Below are positions 33,903 to 42,379 of a DNA stretch of 64,000 bases, piece by piece. Each line of letters begins with the position of its first letter. The first letter of the stretch is position 1. The notes below the pieces were generated by a model. The model saw only the letters and a program-made list of their open reading frames with translations. It was not told the origin of the DNA and did not search any database. The position numbers and the translations under genes are program-made. Origin of the DNA: Streptococcus parasanguinis (lineage in GTDB: Bacteria; Bacillota; Bacilli; Lactobacillales; Streptococcaceae); NCBI GenBank assembly GCA_905188195.1, contig CAJJKY010000001.1, forward strand, positions 124,001 to 188,000, written 5' to 3'.

Positions 33903-34765
33903 TGACATTTGCTATTTTGACAGATTCGACCGCAGATTTAGACCAAAACTGGGCCAAGGAACATCAGGTGACCATTCTTGGCTTGACCATTGAGTTAGAT
34001 GGGACGGTTTACCAGACAGTAGGCCAAGCTCAATTGACCAGCCCTGAGCTTTTAGAAGCCATGAAAAATGGGGCCAAACCGACAACCAGTCAGGTCAATG
34101 TGGGCCAATTTCAGGAGACCTTTAAGCACTTTGCAAAAGATGGAAAAGCTGTACTTTATGTAGCCTTTTCATCTGTCTTATCTGGGACCTATCAGAGTGC
34201 AGTCATGGCACGAGACCTGGTTTTAGAAGACTACCCGGAAGCCGTGATCGAGATTGTCGATCCGAAGGCTGCTGGGATTGGAGAGGGTTATCTGGTCATG
34301 CGAGCAGTAGCTGCGCGTGATGCGGGCCGTTCATTAGCAGAAGCCAAGGAAGAAATCATGGATCTAGCGCCAAAACTTCGGACCTATTTCCTGGTCGATG
34401 ACCTCTACCACCTCATGCGTGGCGGTCGCCTTTCAAAGAGTGCCGCGATCATGGGAAGTCTAGCCAGCATCAAACCCATTCTCTGGATAGATGCGGAAGG
34501 AAAATTAGTTCCTATCAGCAAGGTTCGGGGGCGCAAAAAAGCTGTCCGAGAATTACTGGAGTTGATCAAAGCCGATATCGGTGGAAGCACAGCCTTGGTG
34601 TCTTATACCAACGATCTAGAAGGAGCAGAAGCACTGAAGCAAGAAATGCTTGCACTTGAAGGCATTGATGAAGTCCTCGTGATGCCTCTTGGACCAGTTA
34701 TTTCAGCCCACGTTGGCCCGAATTCCTTGATCGGATTTGTCATTGGAAAAGAAAATCGTAAATAA
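33902..34765 (+). CDS. DegV-family fatty-acid-binding protein
   Basis: 287-aa cytoplasmic protein. It begins MTFAILTDSTADLDQNW with the DegV signature, then PTTSQVNVGQF, YVAFSSVLSGTYQSA and LMRGGRLSKSAAIMGSLASIKPIL. FakB proteins of this family present bound fatty acid to the kinase FakA for phospholipid synthesis. Several paralogues usually exist per streptococcal genome, and which one this is cannot be told. Confidence 0.88.
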   Translation: MTFAILTDSTADLDQNWAKEHQVTILGLTIELDGTVYQTVGQAQLTSPELLEAMKNGAKPTTSQVNVGQFQETFKHFAKDGKAVLYVAFSSVLSGTYQSAVMARDLVLEDYPEAVIEIVDPKAAGIGEGYLVMRAVAARDAGRSLAEAKEEIMDLAPKLRTYFLVDDLYHLMRGGRLSKSAAIMGSLASIKPILWIDAEGKLVPISKVRGRKKAVRELLELIKADIGGSTALVSYTNDLEGAEALKQEMLALEGIDEVLVMPLGPVISAHVGPNSLIGFVIGKENRK

Positions 34766-34778
34766 TTTTCCAAATCGG

Positions 34779-34808
34779 TTGACTTTTATCTTAGAATTTT
34801 GATACAAT
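34779..34808 (+). promoter_or_regulatory. Promoter of rplM-rpsI
   Basis: TTGACT (34779-34784), 18-bp spacer, TACAAT (34803-34808) preceded by TGA. Confidence 0.75.
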
Positions 34809-34813
34809 AGTAG

Positions 34814-34893
34814 GCGGTATTGTTTACCCCATTTGTAAGGCCCCGGAACCTTTCAAATAACTCGCGGACCGGAACATCCGCCCTGTAAACAAA
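34814..34893 (+). promoter_or_regulatory. L13-type ribosomal leader
   Basis: The leader between promoter and rplM has paired segments: GGCGG (34813-34817) with CCGCC (about 34879-34883), TTGTTTAC with GTAAACAA, ATTTG with CAAAT, and GGTTCCGG-type pairing. This matches the L13 leader known in Firmicutes, where L13 represses its own operon. The assignment is by position and shape, not by alignment. Confidence 0.65.
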
Positions 34894-34917
34894 AACGACA
34901 TTCATATAGGAGAAATC

Positions 34918-35364
34918 ATGAACAAAACTACATTCATGGCTAAACCAGGCCAAGTAGAACGCAAATGGTACGTTGTTGACGCAACTGATGTACCTCTTGG
35001 ACGCCTTTCAGCAGTTGTTGCTAGCGTGCTTCGCGGAAAAAACAAACCAACATTCACACCTCACACTGATACAGGTGACTTCGTAATCGTTATCAATGCT
35101 GAAAAAGTTAAATTGACTGGTAAAAAAGCAACTGATAAGATCTACTACACTCACTCAAACCACCCAGGTGGATTGAAATCAATCTCTGCTGGTGAACTTC
35201 GTTCTAAAAATGCAGTTCGTTTGATCGAGAAATCAGTTAAAGGTATGCTTCCACACAATACTCTTGGCCGCGCTCAAGGTATGAAATTGAAAGTATTCGT
35301 TGGAGCTGAGCACACTCACGCTGCACAACAACCAGAAGTTCTTGATATTTCAGGACTTATCTAA
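34918..35364 (+). CDS. rplM: 50S ribosomal protein L13
   Basis: 148-aa large-subunit protein. Conserved segments are RKWYVVDATDVPLGRLSA, LRGKNKPTFTPH, VINAEKVKLTGKK, HPGGLKS and VKGMLPHNTLGRAQ. AGGAG precedes the ATG. First gene of the rplM-rpsI pair. Confidence 0.97.
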   Translation: MNKTTFMAKPGQVERKWYVVDATDVPLGRLSAVVASVLRGKNKPTFTPHTDTGDFVIVINAEKVKLTGKKATDKIYYTHSNHPGGLKSISAGELRSKNAVRLIEKSVKGMLPHNTLGRAQGMKLKVFVGAEHTHAAQQPEVLDISGLI

Positions 35365-35382
35365 GGAAAGGAACAATAAAGT

Positions 35383-35775
35383 ATGTCACAAGCACAATAT
35401 GCAGGTACTGGACGTCGTAAAAACGCTGTTGCACGCGTTCGCCTTGTTCCAGGAACTGGTAAAATCACTGTTAACAAAAAAGATGTTGAAGAGTACATCC
35501 CACACGCTGACCTTCGTCTTGTAATCAACCAACCATTCGCAGTTACTTCAACTGCAGGTTCATACGACGTTTTCGTTAACGTTGTAGGTGGTGGATACGC
35601 TGGTCAAGCAGGAGCTATCCGTCACGGTATCGCTCGTGCCCTTCTTCAAGTAGACCCAGACTTCCGCGATTCATTGAAACGCGCAGGACTTCTTACACGT
35701 GACTCACGTAAAGTTGAACGTAAGAAACCAGGTCTTAAGAAAGCTCGTAAAGCATCACAATTCTCAAAACGTTAA
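35383..35775 (+). CDS. rpsI: 30S ribosomal protein S9
   Basis: 130-aa small-subunit protein. Segments are GTGRRKNAVARVRLVPGTGKI, GGGYAGQAGAIRHGIARALL and the C-terminal LLTRDSRKVERKKPGLKKARKASQFSKR that reaches the P site. The 3' end marks the edge of an integrated element, since an integrase gene follows in the opposite direction. The gene itself is intact. Confidence 0.97.
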   Translation: MSQAQYAGTGRRKNAVARVRLVPGTGKITVNKKDVEEYIPHADLRLVINQPFAVTSTAGSYDVFVNVVGGGYAGQAGAIRHGIARALLQVDPDFRDSLKRAGLLTRDSRKVERKKPGLKKARKASQFSKR

Positions 35776-35801
35776 TCAACACGATTATATCAACGTTTCG
35801 A

Positions 35802-35837
35802 AACACTTCATGGTTCACACCATGGAGTGTTTTTTTG
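35802..35837 (+). terminator. Terminator after rpsI
   Basis: AACACTTCATGGT pairs with ACCATGGAGTGTT (one mismatch) around TCAC, followed by T7. Confidence 0.8.
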
Positions 35838-35885
35838 ATGATTTTTAGCAAAATTCACACCACTTTTCATACCAAATTCACACCA
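35814..35885. repeat. Three TTCACACCA direct repeats between rpsI and integrase
   Basis: TTCACACCA occurs at 35814-35822, 35854-35862 and 35877-35885, the last two within ATTCACACCA and close to the integrase stop. Short direct repeats beside an integrase gene are typical of arm-type binding sites, so this is probably the attL region of the element at rpsI. Confidence 0.45.
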
Positions 35886-37103
35886 TTACTTTTTAAGATT
35901 ACGAAAGGCAATTTCTCCAACAGCCATTGGGATTACGTTTGAAGTGTTCACATAAGTCTTAGTTGTAATCGTATCACTATGAGTGAGTGCTTCAGAAATA
36001 GCTTCCATAGAGGTTCCAGCCTGTTTAGCGAGTGTAGCTCCTGTATGTCGTAATTTATGAGGGGTTGCATGTGCGAGTTCTGGATGACGACGCTTAACAG
36101 ATTTCATCTTGTTGTTAAGATAATCAGCATGGAGACAACTGTTTACATTTCCCTTTGTATCAATATACGTAAAAACATATTGTTCAGGAGTTTGCATGAT
36201 GTTAAATGAAGCCAGTTCAGATTTTTGTTGCTTCTTCCAAGAATTTAACAAGTCGGTAAGTTCTTGTGGAATCGAAAAAATCGTCTTTTTATTCCCTTTA
36301 GTTGACTTTTGATTTTTATATCGATCTAAGGCTTGAACCAATTGAATTTGTTGATTTTTGAAATCAATATGTTTCCATTGCAAAGCGTAGCTCTCTGACT
36401 TTCTATCTCCTAAAAAGAAGGTAGTATAGAACAAAACATAGTCTTTGAATAGAATTTTTTCAGTCTCCAAATCCTTTTCAAAAGCTGTAAACCATGCTTG
36501 AAGTTCTTCTTGAGATAGATATAAATCTTCATCTTTTTTAGATTCCTGTAACTTGATTTTCTTAGTGGCTTTGATACGACTTATAGTTTTTGATAGGCGA
36601 TTAGTTTCGATATACTCTAATTCTTCTGCCCAGTCAAAGATAGAGTTAACGTAGCTCCTGATAACTTTGAAATTTGCATATTCTTCAGCCTTTTGAGTCA
36701 ATAGATTTAGTACAACTTGCTTATTTTGATTAAGAAAGTCTATTGAATAATTCCCAAGTAAGGGTAAGATGTGTTTTCTAAAAGCAATTTCTGTTCCAAC
36801 TATAGTTGCTTGAGAAGGTGGTTTAGCAGTAGAAGTAGTCTGACCTGCTTTGTAGGATTCCCACCAAACGTTTTGATAGAAATCTGAAAAAAGGATAGAA
36901 CCACTATTTTCTAATGAGACTGAATCTCCACTATGAATTTTATCAATCTTATTTTGAAGTTCTAGTTCATATTTTTTTGCTTCAATCCTTGTTTTGAATC
37001 GTTTTTCAATCACTTTCTTATCAACACCTAGTGAAGACTTCACATCCTCAGGAATATAGACACGTAAGCGATAGGTTCCGTTTTTAGTTTTTGTAATTGA
37101 CAT
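35886..37103 (-). CDS. Tyrosine integrase of the element at rpsI
   Basis: 405-aa site-specific recombinase. N-terminal AP2-like arm-binding domain (MSITKTKNGTYRLRVYIPEDV), SAM-like core-binding domain (FRKHILPLLGNYSIDFLNQNK), catalytic domain with Arg in GDRKSESYAL, HKLRHTGATL (HxxR), LTHSD and nucleophile Tyr in TKTYVN. The start at 37103 has AAAGGAGAA upstream; the frame continues upstream without a site. The gene points at rpsI with its stop about 110 bp from the rpsI stop, the usual layout for an element inserted at the 3' end of that gene. Confidence 0.88.
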   Translation of the reverse strand: MSITKTKNGTYRLRVYIPEDVKSSLGVDKKVIEKRFKTRIEAKKYELELQNKIDKIHSGDSVSLENSGSILFSDFYQNVWWESYKAGQTTSTAKPPSQATIVGTEIAFRKHILPLLGNYSIDFLNQNKQVVLNLLTQKAEEYANFKVIRSYVNSIFDWAEELEYIETNRLSKTISRIKATKKIKLQESKKDEDLYLSQEELQAWFTAFEKDLETEKILFKDYVLFYTTFFLGDRKSESYALQWKHIDFKNQQIQLVQALDRYKNQKSTKGNKKTIFSIPQELTDLLNSWKKQQKSELASFNIMQTPEQYVFTYIDTKGNVNSCLHADYLNNKMKSVKRRHPELAHATPHKLRHTGATLAKQAGTSMEAISEALTHSDTITTKTYVNTSNVIPMAVGEIAFRNLKK

Positions 37104-37170
37104 AGTATTCTCCTTTTGAATTGAGCTAGAAAATACCATGGTTACATTATAACAAACAACCATAGAATTT

Positions 37171-37434
37171 CTACTGCTTTTGTAACCAGCGATTGATTTC
37201 AGATTTGCTAAAGCGAACAGTTTTACCAATCTTAATGCAAGGCAATCCTTGCTTAATCCACTTGTCTAAAGTATTATTTGTTATATTCAAATACTCACAA
37301 GTTTGCTTTTTATTTAAAAAATGATTGGTATTTTCATTAATATCTAAAAATTTATCCAGTTCTTTTTTAACAGTATCTGATATTAGTAATTGAAGTTGCC
37401 TAACCATTTCGTCGTCTGGAATAAATAAATTCAT
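37171..37434 (-). CDS. xis: Excisionase-like MerR/HTH_17 protein
   Basis: 87-aa DNA-binding protein. The C-terminal half is a helix-turn-helix of the excisionase class (LNKKQTCEYLNITNNTLDKWIKQGLPCIKIGKTVRFSKSEI, quoted as function of residues 40-82). It is directly upstream of the integrase, 67 bp from its start, as in many integrative elements. It probably directs excision. Confidence 0.8.
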   Translation of the reverse strand: MNLFIPDDEMVRQLQLLISDTVKKELDKFLDINENTNHFLNKKQTCEYLNITNNTLDKWIKQGLPCIKIGKTVRFSKSEINRWLQKQ

Positions 37435-37569
37435 AAATAGTCCTGTTTATTTCTTTCTATTAGATTTAAATTTAATTAGTTTGGATTTTTTTAAGTCTTC
37501 AAGGGTTGAAGAGTTAAAAAATAGGAAAACGTTGCTGTAGTAATACTTTTCCATTTTTTTAATCAGAAT

Positions 37570-38925
37570 TTATATTAAAATGGAAGAAGTATTTATTTGA
37601 ATTTCATTTAAAAAAGAATCCAGGGATGAACCAATGTCTTTATCCTTGATTTTATTAACGTCATTAATAAAACTATCTTTTTCTTCATTAGTAAAACTAG
37701 GGATTTTAAAAAAATGGAGTTTATTATTTTGATTACTCTTGTAACAACCAAAGTCAAAGATAGTAACAAGATATAGACTATTTAGCATTAAGCTAAAGAG
37801 ATATAGTACTTGCCATGTAATCATAATAGAAAGAAAATAACTCTCATTTTTCAAATCATTCCTCCTACTTTCTTTAATCAGATTTTTTTTAGTTCTTGCA
37901 CAGTTTTTTGGATTTACAAATTTAGATGCATCAATAAATAAAAAAATAGATTCATCCAATGTTATTGGATATAAATAATCCATAGCATGATTTAGTTGAG
38001 TTTCAAAAAAAGTTTTTATATATCCATCTTTACCTTTTTCTTCATACAATTCTTTCAACTTATTTTGGGTATCTCTTACTGAAGTTTGAACAATTATCTT
38101 AAAGTTGCACAATCCTTTCTCAATTACACTATATACAAATGAATAGAGCTGATCATTGTTTAGTTTATCCAAGTCAGTACTCTTGAATTCACTTTTAATT
38201 TTTTGTTCATTCAGTGTCATTTCGTATCTATAGATGCGATATTTACGAGATACGTTTGATTCAATCTGGTTATTATGTTCAGCTTTTGCTGTTTTATCGT
38301 AAAGAACATGCAACAAGTTTTCATTTTTTTTACTTGAAAGAATATGGTGGTCTTCGGGAGTTGAACATTTTGTATAAACTTTTTTATTTACTTGAGATGT
38401 ATTAGATAGAGCCCTCAATAATAAATTTCTTGTTTGAAAATGAATAATCGCATCAGTAGCAAATGTAAATGAGATTTCCATTTGATGAATCCTAATTGTT
38501 GTTGGGATAATCCAAATACCAGTTTGCTGTTTGATTTCCGTCATAACTTTTATTAGTTTCTTTCGTATTGCAGAAATAGAGAGAGTTTCAAAATTGAGAC
38601 CTCCATGATTCAGTTGTAGTAAGGAATAATTAACAGTATCTCCGATTTCTTTTTTATAAATTTTTCCAATTTCAAGTCTTCCGAATTCCCTTGATTGGAT
38701 AATTAAATCTTCTATCTGATTTGAATTGTAATTTAATTTTTTAACTTTATCAGGATTCTTTTTGCTGTATTCTATCAGTTTTTCGATGTCAACAATTAGA
38801 TTTTCACCCAAGTTAAAATCCATGCGATCAAAGCCCCAGAAGGAATTCATTAAAGTAAAACAAGATTGAATTTCTTTCTCATTTAAATGTTTCTGTTCAG
38901 TAGAAACTTTAGTATTCCTTTTCAT
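37570..38925 (-). CDS. Putative replication initiator of the integrated element
   Basis: 451-aa AT-rich gene. Segments DRMDFNLGEN, LLHVLYDKTAKAEHNN and YRIYRYEMTLNEQKIKS resemble rolling-circle replication initiators of phage/plasmid type (Phage_CRI/Rep_trans-like), where a YDK and RyE pair surround the catalytic region. A hydrophobic stretch near residues 365-390 is unusual for that class. No known nickase motif was confirmed. It sits between the excisionase and a second recombinase, the place occupied by replication genes in small integrative elements. Confidence 0.45.
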   Translation of the reverse strand: MKRNTKVSTEQKHLNEKEIQSCFTLMNSFWGFDRMDFNLGENLIVDIEKLIEYSKKNPDKVKKLNYNSNQIEDLIIQSREFGRLEIGKIYKKEIGDTVNYSLLQLNHGGLNFETLSISAIRKKLIKVMTEIKQQTGIWIIPTTIRIHQMEISFTFATDAIIHFQTRNLLLRALSNTSQVNKKVYTKCSTPEDHHILSSKKNENLLHVLYDKTAKAEHNNQIESNVSRKYRIYRYEMTLNEQKIKSEFKSTDLDKLNNDQLYSFVYSVIEKGLCNFKIIVQTSVRDTQNKLKELYEEKGKDGYIKTFFETQLNHAMDYLYPITLDESIFLFIDASKFVNPKNCARTKKNLIKESRRNDLKNESYFLSIMITWQVLYLFSLMLNSLYLVTIFDFGCYKSNQNNKLHFFKIPSFTNEEKDSFINDVNKIKDKDIGSSLDSFLNEIQINTSSILI

Positions 38926-39202
38926 GTTTTAATGTTTCCTTCTTACTATTATTTTTGTTAGGAAGTATATTTTTAATTCAATTTAAATTCCCTATATATA
39001 GGTATGCCATTTTTTTGACAGAAAACGCCTTTTTTTTAAAAAAAAATAGTGAAAAAATGGAAAAATTTTGAAAAACAATAAAATCCACAATGTTTAATTG
39101 TTTAAAAAACGCGTAATGATAAGGGTTTGGAGAAAAAATTAGGTTTTTCCCTACTTTATTTATTTCAATGAGAGATATACAATTATTTTTTAAATGTGCT
39201 TA

Positions 39203-40213
39203 TTAGTTTGCTTGTGCGATTAACTTATATGCATACGATTTTTGAAACTCTTCGGGACGATTGTGTCCAAGAGCACGCGATACAATTAAGCAGGCTTTTC
39301 GATCGAGGACAACGCCTTTTAATTCCCCTCTTAGATAAATTTTTTCCCTTTTATCCTTGATGTCTTTAGGATCTCGTGCGACAAGAAGATAAAGACGTTT
39401 TGCGTATTCAGCACGATATTTATGAGGTTTTAAAGCAGATGGAACTTGAAACACACGCTTTTTACCAGCTAGCCTAAATTCTTCAACAAGCCTCTCTAAT
39501 TCTTGTTGATCTCGTGTAATAATCGGAACCCAGCGGTCTCTAGCTCCTTTTGTTTTATGCTTTTTACCAATGATTTTAAGAAAGTATCGGCCATCCTCTC
39601 GTTGGTAGAGTGAGTCTCCAGTAATTGCTTTTAATTCATTTTTTCGTAGCCCAGTGGCAGATACAATTGAAAACCAGCGATTATTTGTTTCTTCAGACAT
39701 TCTGTCGTCGTTAGACTTTAAGCGATTATTCTTTTTGTTGGCTCTATATCGAATATCCGTTGCAACAAAAGTAGTAGAAGATACACCCAATACTTTGGCT
39801 AACGCTGCTTTGTAGGTTGACTGAGTAGGAGCAGAAAGCCCTGATTTCTTACAATGTTCTAAGTATTGATTTACCAAGTCAATCCATCCATCTATAGAGT
39901 TAGATATCTCAAGAGCTTGTAAATCTTCGGCAGTAGTTGTTGCGGCGACAAAGGAAGCGAATCTGCTCCAGGATCCAGCGTAATTGTGTAAGGTTCGGTC
40001 TGTATGAATTAAATAAATATCTTCGCCAGTTTTTTTGGATTCATTTCGCTTGATACCTTTTCCTTTTTTAAAGCGCGTGACTAGATTAGTCAATCCTTTT
40101 GATTGGACGTATTGTTTCCGACCCTCAAAAGTTGTTAGAGAATCCATCTGTCGTTTCTTAGCTTTCTCTTTAGCTTCTCGTCGTTCAGCACGACTACGTC
40201 TCTTCTTTGCCAT
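39203..40213 (-). CDS. Second tyrosine recombinase
   Basis: 336-aa protein with a very basic N-terminus (MAKKRRSRAERREAKEKAKKR). It has a core-binding domain with the FVAATTTAEDLQALE region and a catalytic domain. Arg is in SATGLRKNELKAI, then HKYRAEYAKRL, LGHNRPEEF and nucleophile Tyr in QKSYAYKL. The HxxR box reads HKYR, and the active-site spacing is loose compared with phage integrases. GAAAGGAAAGAAC precedes the ATG. It may belong to a second nested element, or act on the same one as a resolvase. Confidence 0.7.
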   Translation of the reverse strand: MAKKRRSRAERREAKEKAKKRQMDSLTTFEGRKQYVQSKGLTNLVTRFKKGKGIKRNESKKTGEDIYLIHTDRTLHNYAGSWSRFASFVAATTTAEDLQALEISNSIDGWIDLVNQYLEHCKKSGLSAPTQSTYKAALAKVLGVSSTTFVATDIRYRANKKNNRLKSNDDRMSEETNNRWFSIVSATGLRKNELKAITGDSLYQREDGRYFLKIIGKKHKTKGARDRWVPIITRDQQELERLVEEFRLAGKKRVFQVPSALKPHKYRAEYAKRLYLLVARDPKDIKDKREKIYLRGELKGVVLDRKACLIVSRALGHNRPEEFQKSYAYKLIAQAN

Positions 40214-40659
40214 AGTTCTTTCCTTTCTATATGTATATTGTCTACTTTTAAAGAAGTTCTTAAGAAAATTCTTAAGGTCTTTTTAATTCAAGTTGAAGTA
40301 GTGCAGTGACTTAAGCTTATATTCACTGATGTAGTATCTTCCCTTTGCTGAGGGCGCTTCTTAATTGATGGCCAAGAAGATAACCAAGCCATTTTACAAC
40401 ATGACAAGTTGACTCAATTCAAATAAGATGTAGAGTTCCATCCTACAGATAAAAATCTGTTGTTTTTTCTTTTTACTCTTTTTCAGGTTTAAATGCTTTG
40501 AATTTAGCGACTGAATTAAGCTAGTTTTTGTATTTGATTTTTTGACTTTTGTTATTTACTTTCGTTTGTATACTTTTATTCTTTACTTTGTTCCAATAAA
40601 AAAATCTTTTTAAACTGCTGTTGACATTTCTTATATTAATTACACATTTATTTTTAAAG

Positions 40660-40716
40660 TTAATGATATACAAAAACTGGTTCTTTCCTAACTCGGCTTA
40701 AACCTGCAGTTTCCAC
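40660..40716 (-). CDS. 18-aa mini-ORF behind a strong ribosome binding site
   Basis: AAAAGGAGG at about 40725-40733 (minus) precedes GTG at 40716. The frame reads METAGLSRVRKEPVFVYH and stops at 40660. A hairpin with T7 lies just upstream, so the message would need read-through. The same hairpin-U-tract-AAAGGAGG-short-ORF order recurs at 47770-47885. Possibly a leader peptide; coding status unproven. Confidence 0.35.
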   Translation of the reverse strand: METAGLSRVRKEPVFVYH

Positions 40717-40869
40717 GATAGCTACCTCCTTTTAAACATAAAAAAACGTAGCTATAATTAGTTACGTCTCTACTTAATCAATCTTTCGTTACTTTTAGTA
40801 TGCCATAAATTGATAAAAATAAAAAAACAAATTTCCTCTCTCTTTTGTGTTATACGGTTTTATTTCGCA

Positions 40870-40922
40870 CTGTGTGTTTAGCGTGACTTACACATACGTT
40901 TCTGTCAACGCTAAACACACAG
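40870..40922. repeat. 14-bp perfect inverted repeat, candidate nick/oriT or replication origin
   Basis: CTGTGTGTTTAGCG (40870-40883) and CGCTAAACACACAG (40909-40922) are exact reverse complements. The pairing continues inward as TGA/TCA after a one-base bulge, leaving a loop containing ACACATACG. It is GC-richer than its surroundings and lacks a T tract, unlike a terminator. Confidence 0.5.
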
Positions 40923-41085
40923 AAAAATCAGAATCGCAAAAAAACGAAAGATGAGAGAAAGAGGTATAAGTACAAAAAAATTGAGAAGTAAACAACACCG
41001 TTATCAGTTTTTTTAATTTTTTATTTTTATAATTTGTAAAAAATGGCATACTATAATTATAAAAATACTCAAGGAGGGAACAACT

Positions 41086-41439
41086 ATGTTTCTAAAAAAT
41101 TATTCACTCATTAACTATATTCTCTATAAAAATCGCAGAGAATTCGAAAACTCATTTGATTGCTACCCCAAAAAGACAGTGTATGAGTTTTATATTAGGG
41201 AGTCTACAGGAGGAATGAAAATTAGACAAAAAGAACATAAAGCAATTCATGTTAGCCTAGTTTCTAATAGTGGAAGTTATGTTACACTTTACTTAAGGAA
41301 TTTTACGCCAGAGGATTTGGTGGCTGTGATGAATTCATTAATCAAGCAGAAGAAAGAACTTGGTTATGAAAGGTTGATTTGCTTGTTATCGGAGCTCAAA
41401 AATGATGAATCCATCAGTTTACTAATGAAGTTATCCTAA
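41086..41439 (+). CDS. Hypothetical protein in the integrated element
   Basis: 117-aa protein, basic, with no recognised domain. It includes FYIRESTGGMKIRQKEHKAIHVSL and a C-terminal helix EDLVAVMNSLIKQKKELG. It has a good AAGGAGGG site seven bases before ATG and TATAAT at 41053-41058, so it is probably expressed. The AAAAATGGCATACTATAAT promoter resembles other sites in the region. An IS3-like remnant lies after it. Confidence 0.55.
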   Translation: MFLKNYSLINYILYKNRREFENSFDCYPKKTVYEFYIRESTGGMKIRQKEHKAIHVSLVSNSGSYVTLYLRNFTPEDLVAVMNSLIKQKKELGYERLICLLSELKNDESISLLMKLS

Positions 41440-41464
41440 AATGAATACACTGGGACCAAGCAAA

Positions 41465-41511
41465 CTGCACCCCAAAAGTTAAACAGAAAAAATCTAACTT
41501 TTGGGGTGTAG
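41465..41511. mobile_element. IS3-family-like end remnant forming a hairpin
   Basis: CTGCACCCCAAAAGTTA (41465-41481) and TAACTTTTGGGGTGTAG (41495-41511) pair over 17 bp with one wobble. The TGCACCCCAAAAGTTA word resembles the ends of IS3/IS150-group elements. No transposase is present, so this is a collapsed or solo remnant. It may now act as a terminator for the preceding gene. Confidence 0.5.
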
Positions 41512-41659
41512 TTCAGTTTATTATTAAAAAAACATTTTATTCATCTGCTTCATATTTGTAACAAAATGTAAATAAAATATACTCTCAGTTAACTTCAATC
41601 CCCCGTTTATGGAGGAAAGTTCTTTTTTTATATACTCCAATATATCATCAATTTGATAA

Positions 41660-41974
41660 TTAGAATTTAAAGTATATTCCCTTTTTTTTATTTATGAAAT
41701 CTGGGAATATTTGCCATTTCATAACTGTAAAGGGATGAAAAAAGTCGATCATGTAAAAAGAAGATCTTAAATCTTCGAATAATTCAATTATTATTGATCC
41801 ATTTTGAAAAATAGTGAGCGTAATAAAGAAAAAATGTAATTCCTCTTCCCTATTCACCTCAATTAAAGGAGCAAAAATAAATTTAACAAATTGATTAGAT
41901 TTAGAACTAAAAAGACAATTTTGTTTTTCTTTTTCTAATTTTACAAAATATAAATCTAAGCTGGATTTGACCAT
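41660..41974 (-). pseudogene. Unassigned ORF, probably 5'-truncated
   Basis: 104-codon minus-strand frame with no ribosome binding site before its first ATG (41974) and no recognised domain. It begins exactly where an unrelated plus-strand fragment begins, suggesting a recombination joint at about 41970 that removed its start. Confidence 0.35.
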
Positions 41975-42275
41975 TACAGATTTGCAGGATAAGGTTGCTC
42001 ATCTTAACAAGGTAGCAGAGATCTTAATCAATCTCAACAACTCAGACCCAGAAAATAGAAAACTGGCAAAATATGACTATGCCAAGATGAACCTGACTTC
42101 AGCTATCAAACTGGAGCAGGTGGAGAAAGAAATCGAAGAAAATCAAAGATTTATGACTAAATGGATAGATGATTACGAATATAAGGTTAGGAGATTAGAG
42201 AATTTTATCAATATACTTGATAATACAAGAAATCAAAATGTTACCAAATTAGAACGAGAAACAAAATCAGTATAG
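41967..42275 (+). pseudogene. C-terminal gene fragment, helical
   Basis: A plus-strand frame opens at a TTG inside the joint with no ribosome binding site. It encodes about 100 residues of coiled helix (TDLQDKVAHLNKVAEILINL...KLEQVEKEIEENQRFMTKWIDDYEYKVRRLENFI). Base composition is richer in GC than the sequence to its left. It looks like the C-terminus of a longer helical protein from an integrative element. Parent family not recognised. Confidence 0.4.
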
Positions 42276-42301
42276 TTATTTGAGATACCATGGAAAAATT
42301 A

Positions 42302-42336
42302 TAAGGCTGATAGTATTAATATCACTATCAGCCTTA
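42302..42336 (-). terminator. Terminator of tprA
   Basis: TAAGGCTGATAGT pairs with ACTATCAGCCTTA across a 9-base loop. On the minus strand it is followed by TAATTTTT. Confidence 0.75.
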
Positions 42337-42379
42337 CAGGTTATTTAACGTTTCAGAAAAACTATAATGTCAAGATTAA

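Larger units (their letters stand above)
40214..41085. other. Gene-poor region with hairpins and a strong inverted repeat
   Basis: AT-rich stretch between the second recombinase and a small hypothetical gene. It holds a terminator-like hairpin ACGTAACTA/TAGCTACGT (about 40747-40768, minus-strand orientation) and an 18-codon mini-ORF on the minus strand (40660-40716). There are also facing copies of ATGGCATACTA (40796-40806 minus, 41043-41053 plus), and a 14-bp inverted repeat at 40870-40922. No longer gene is seen. Confidence 0.7.
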
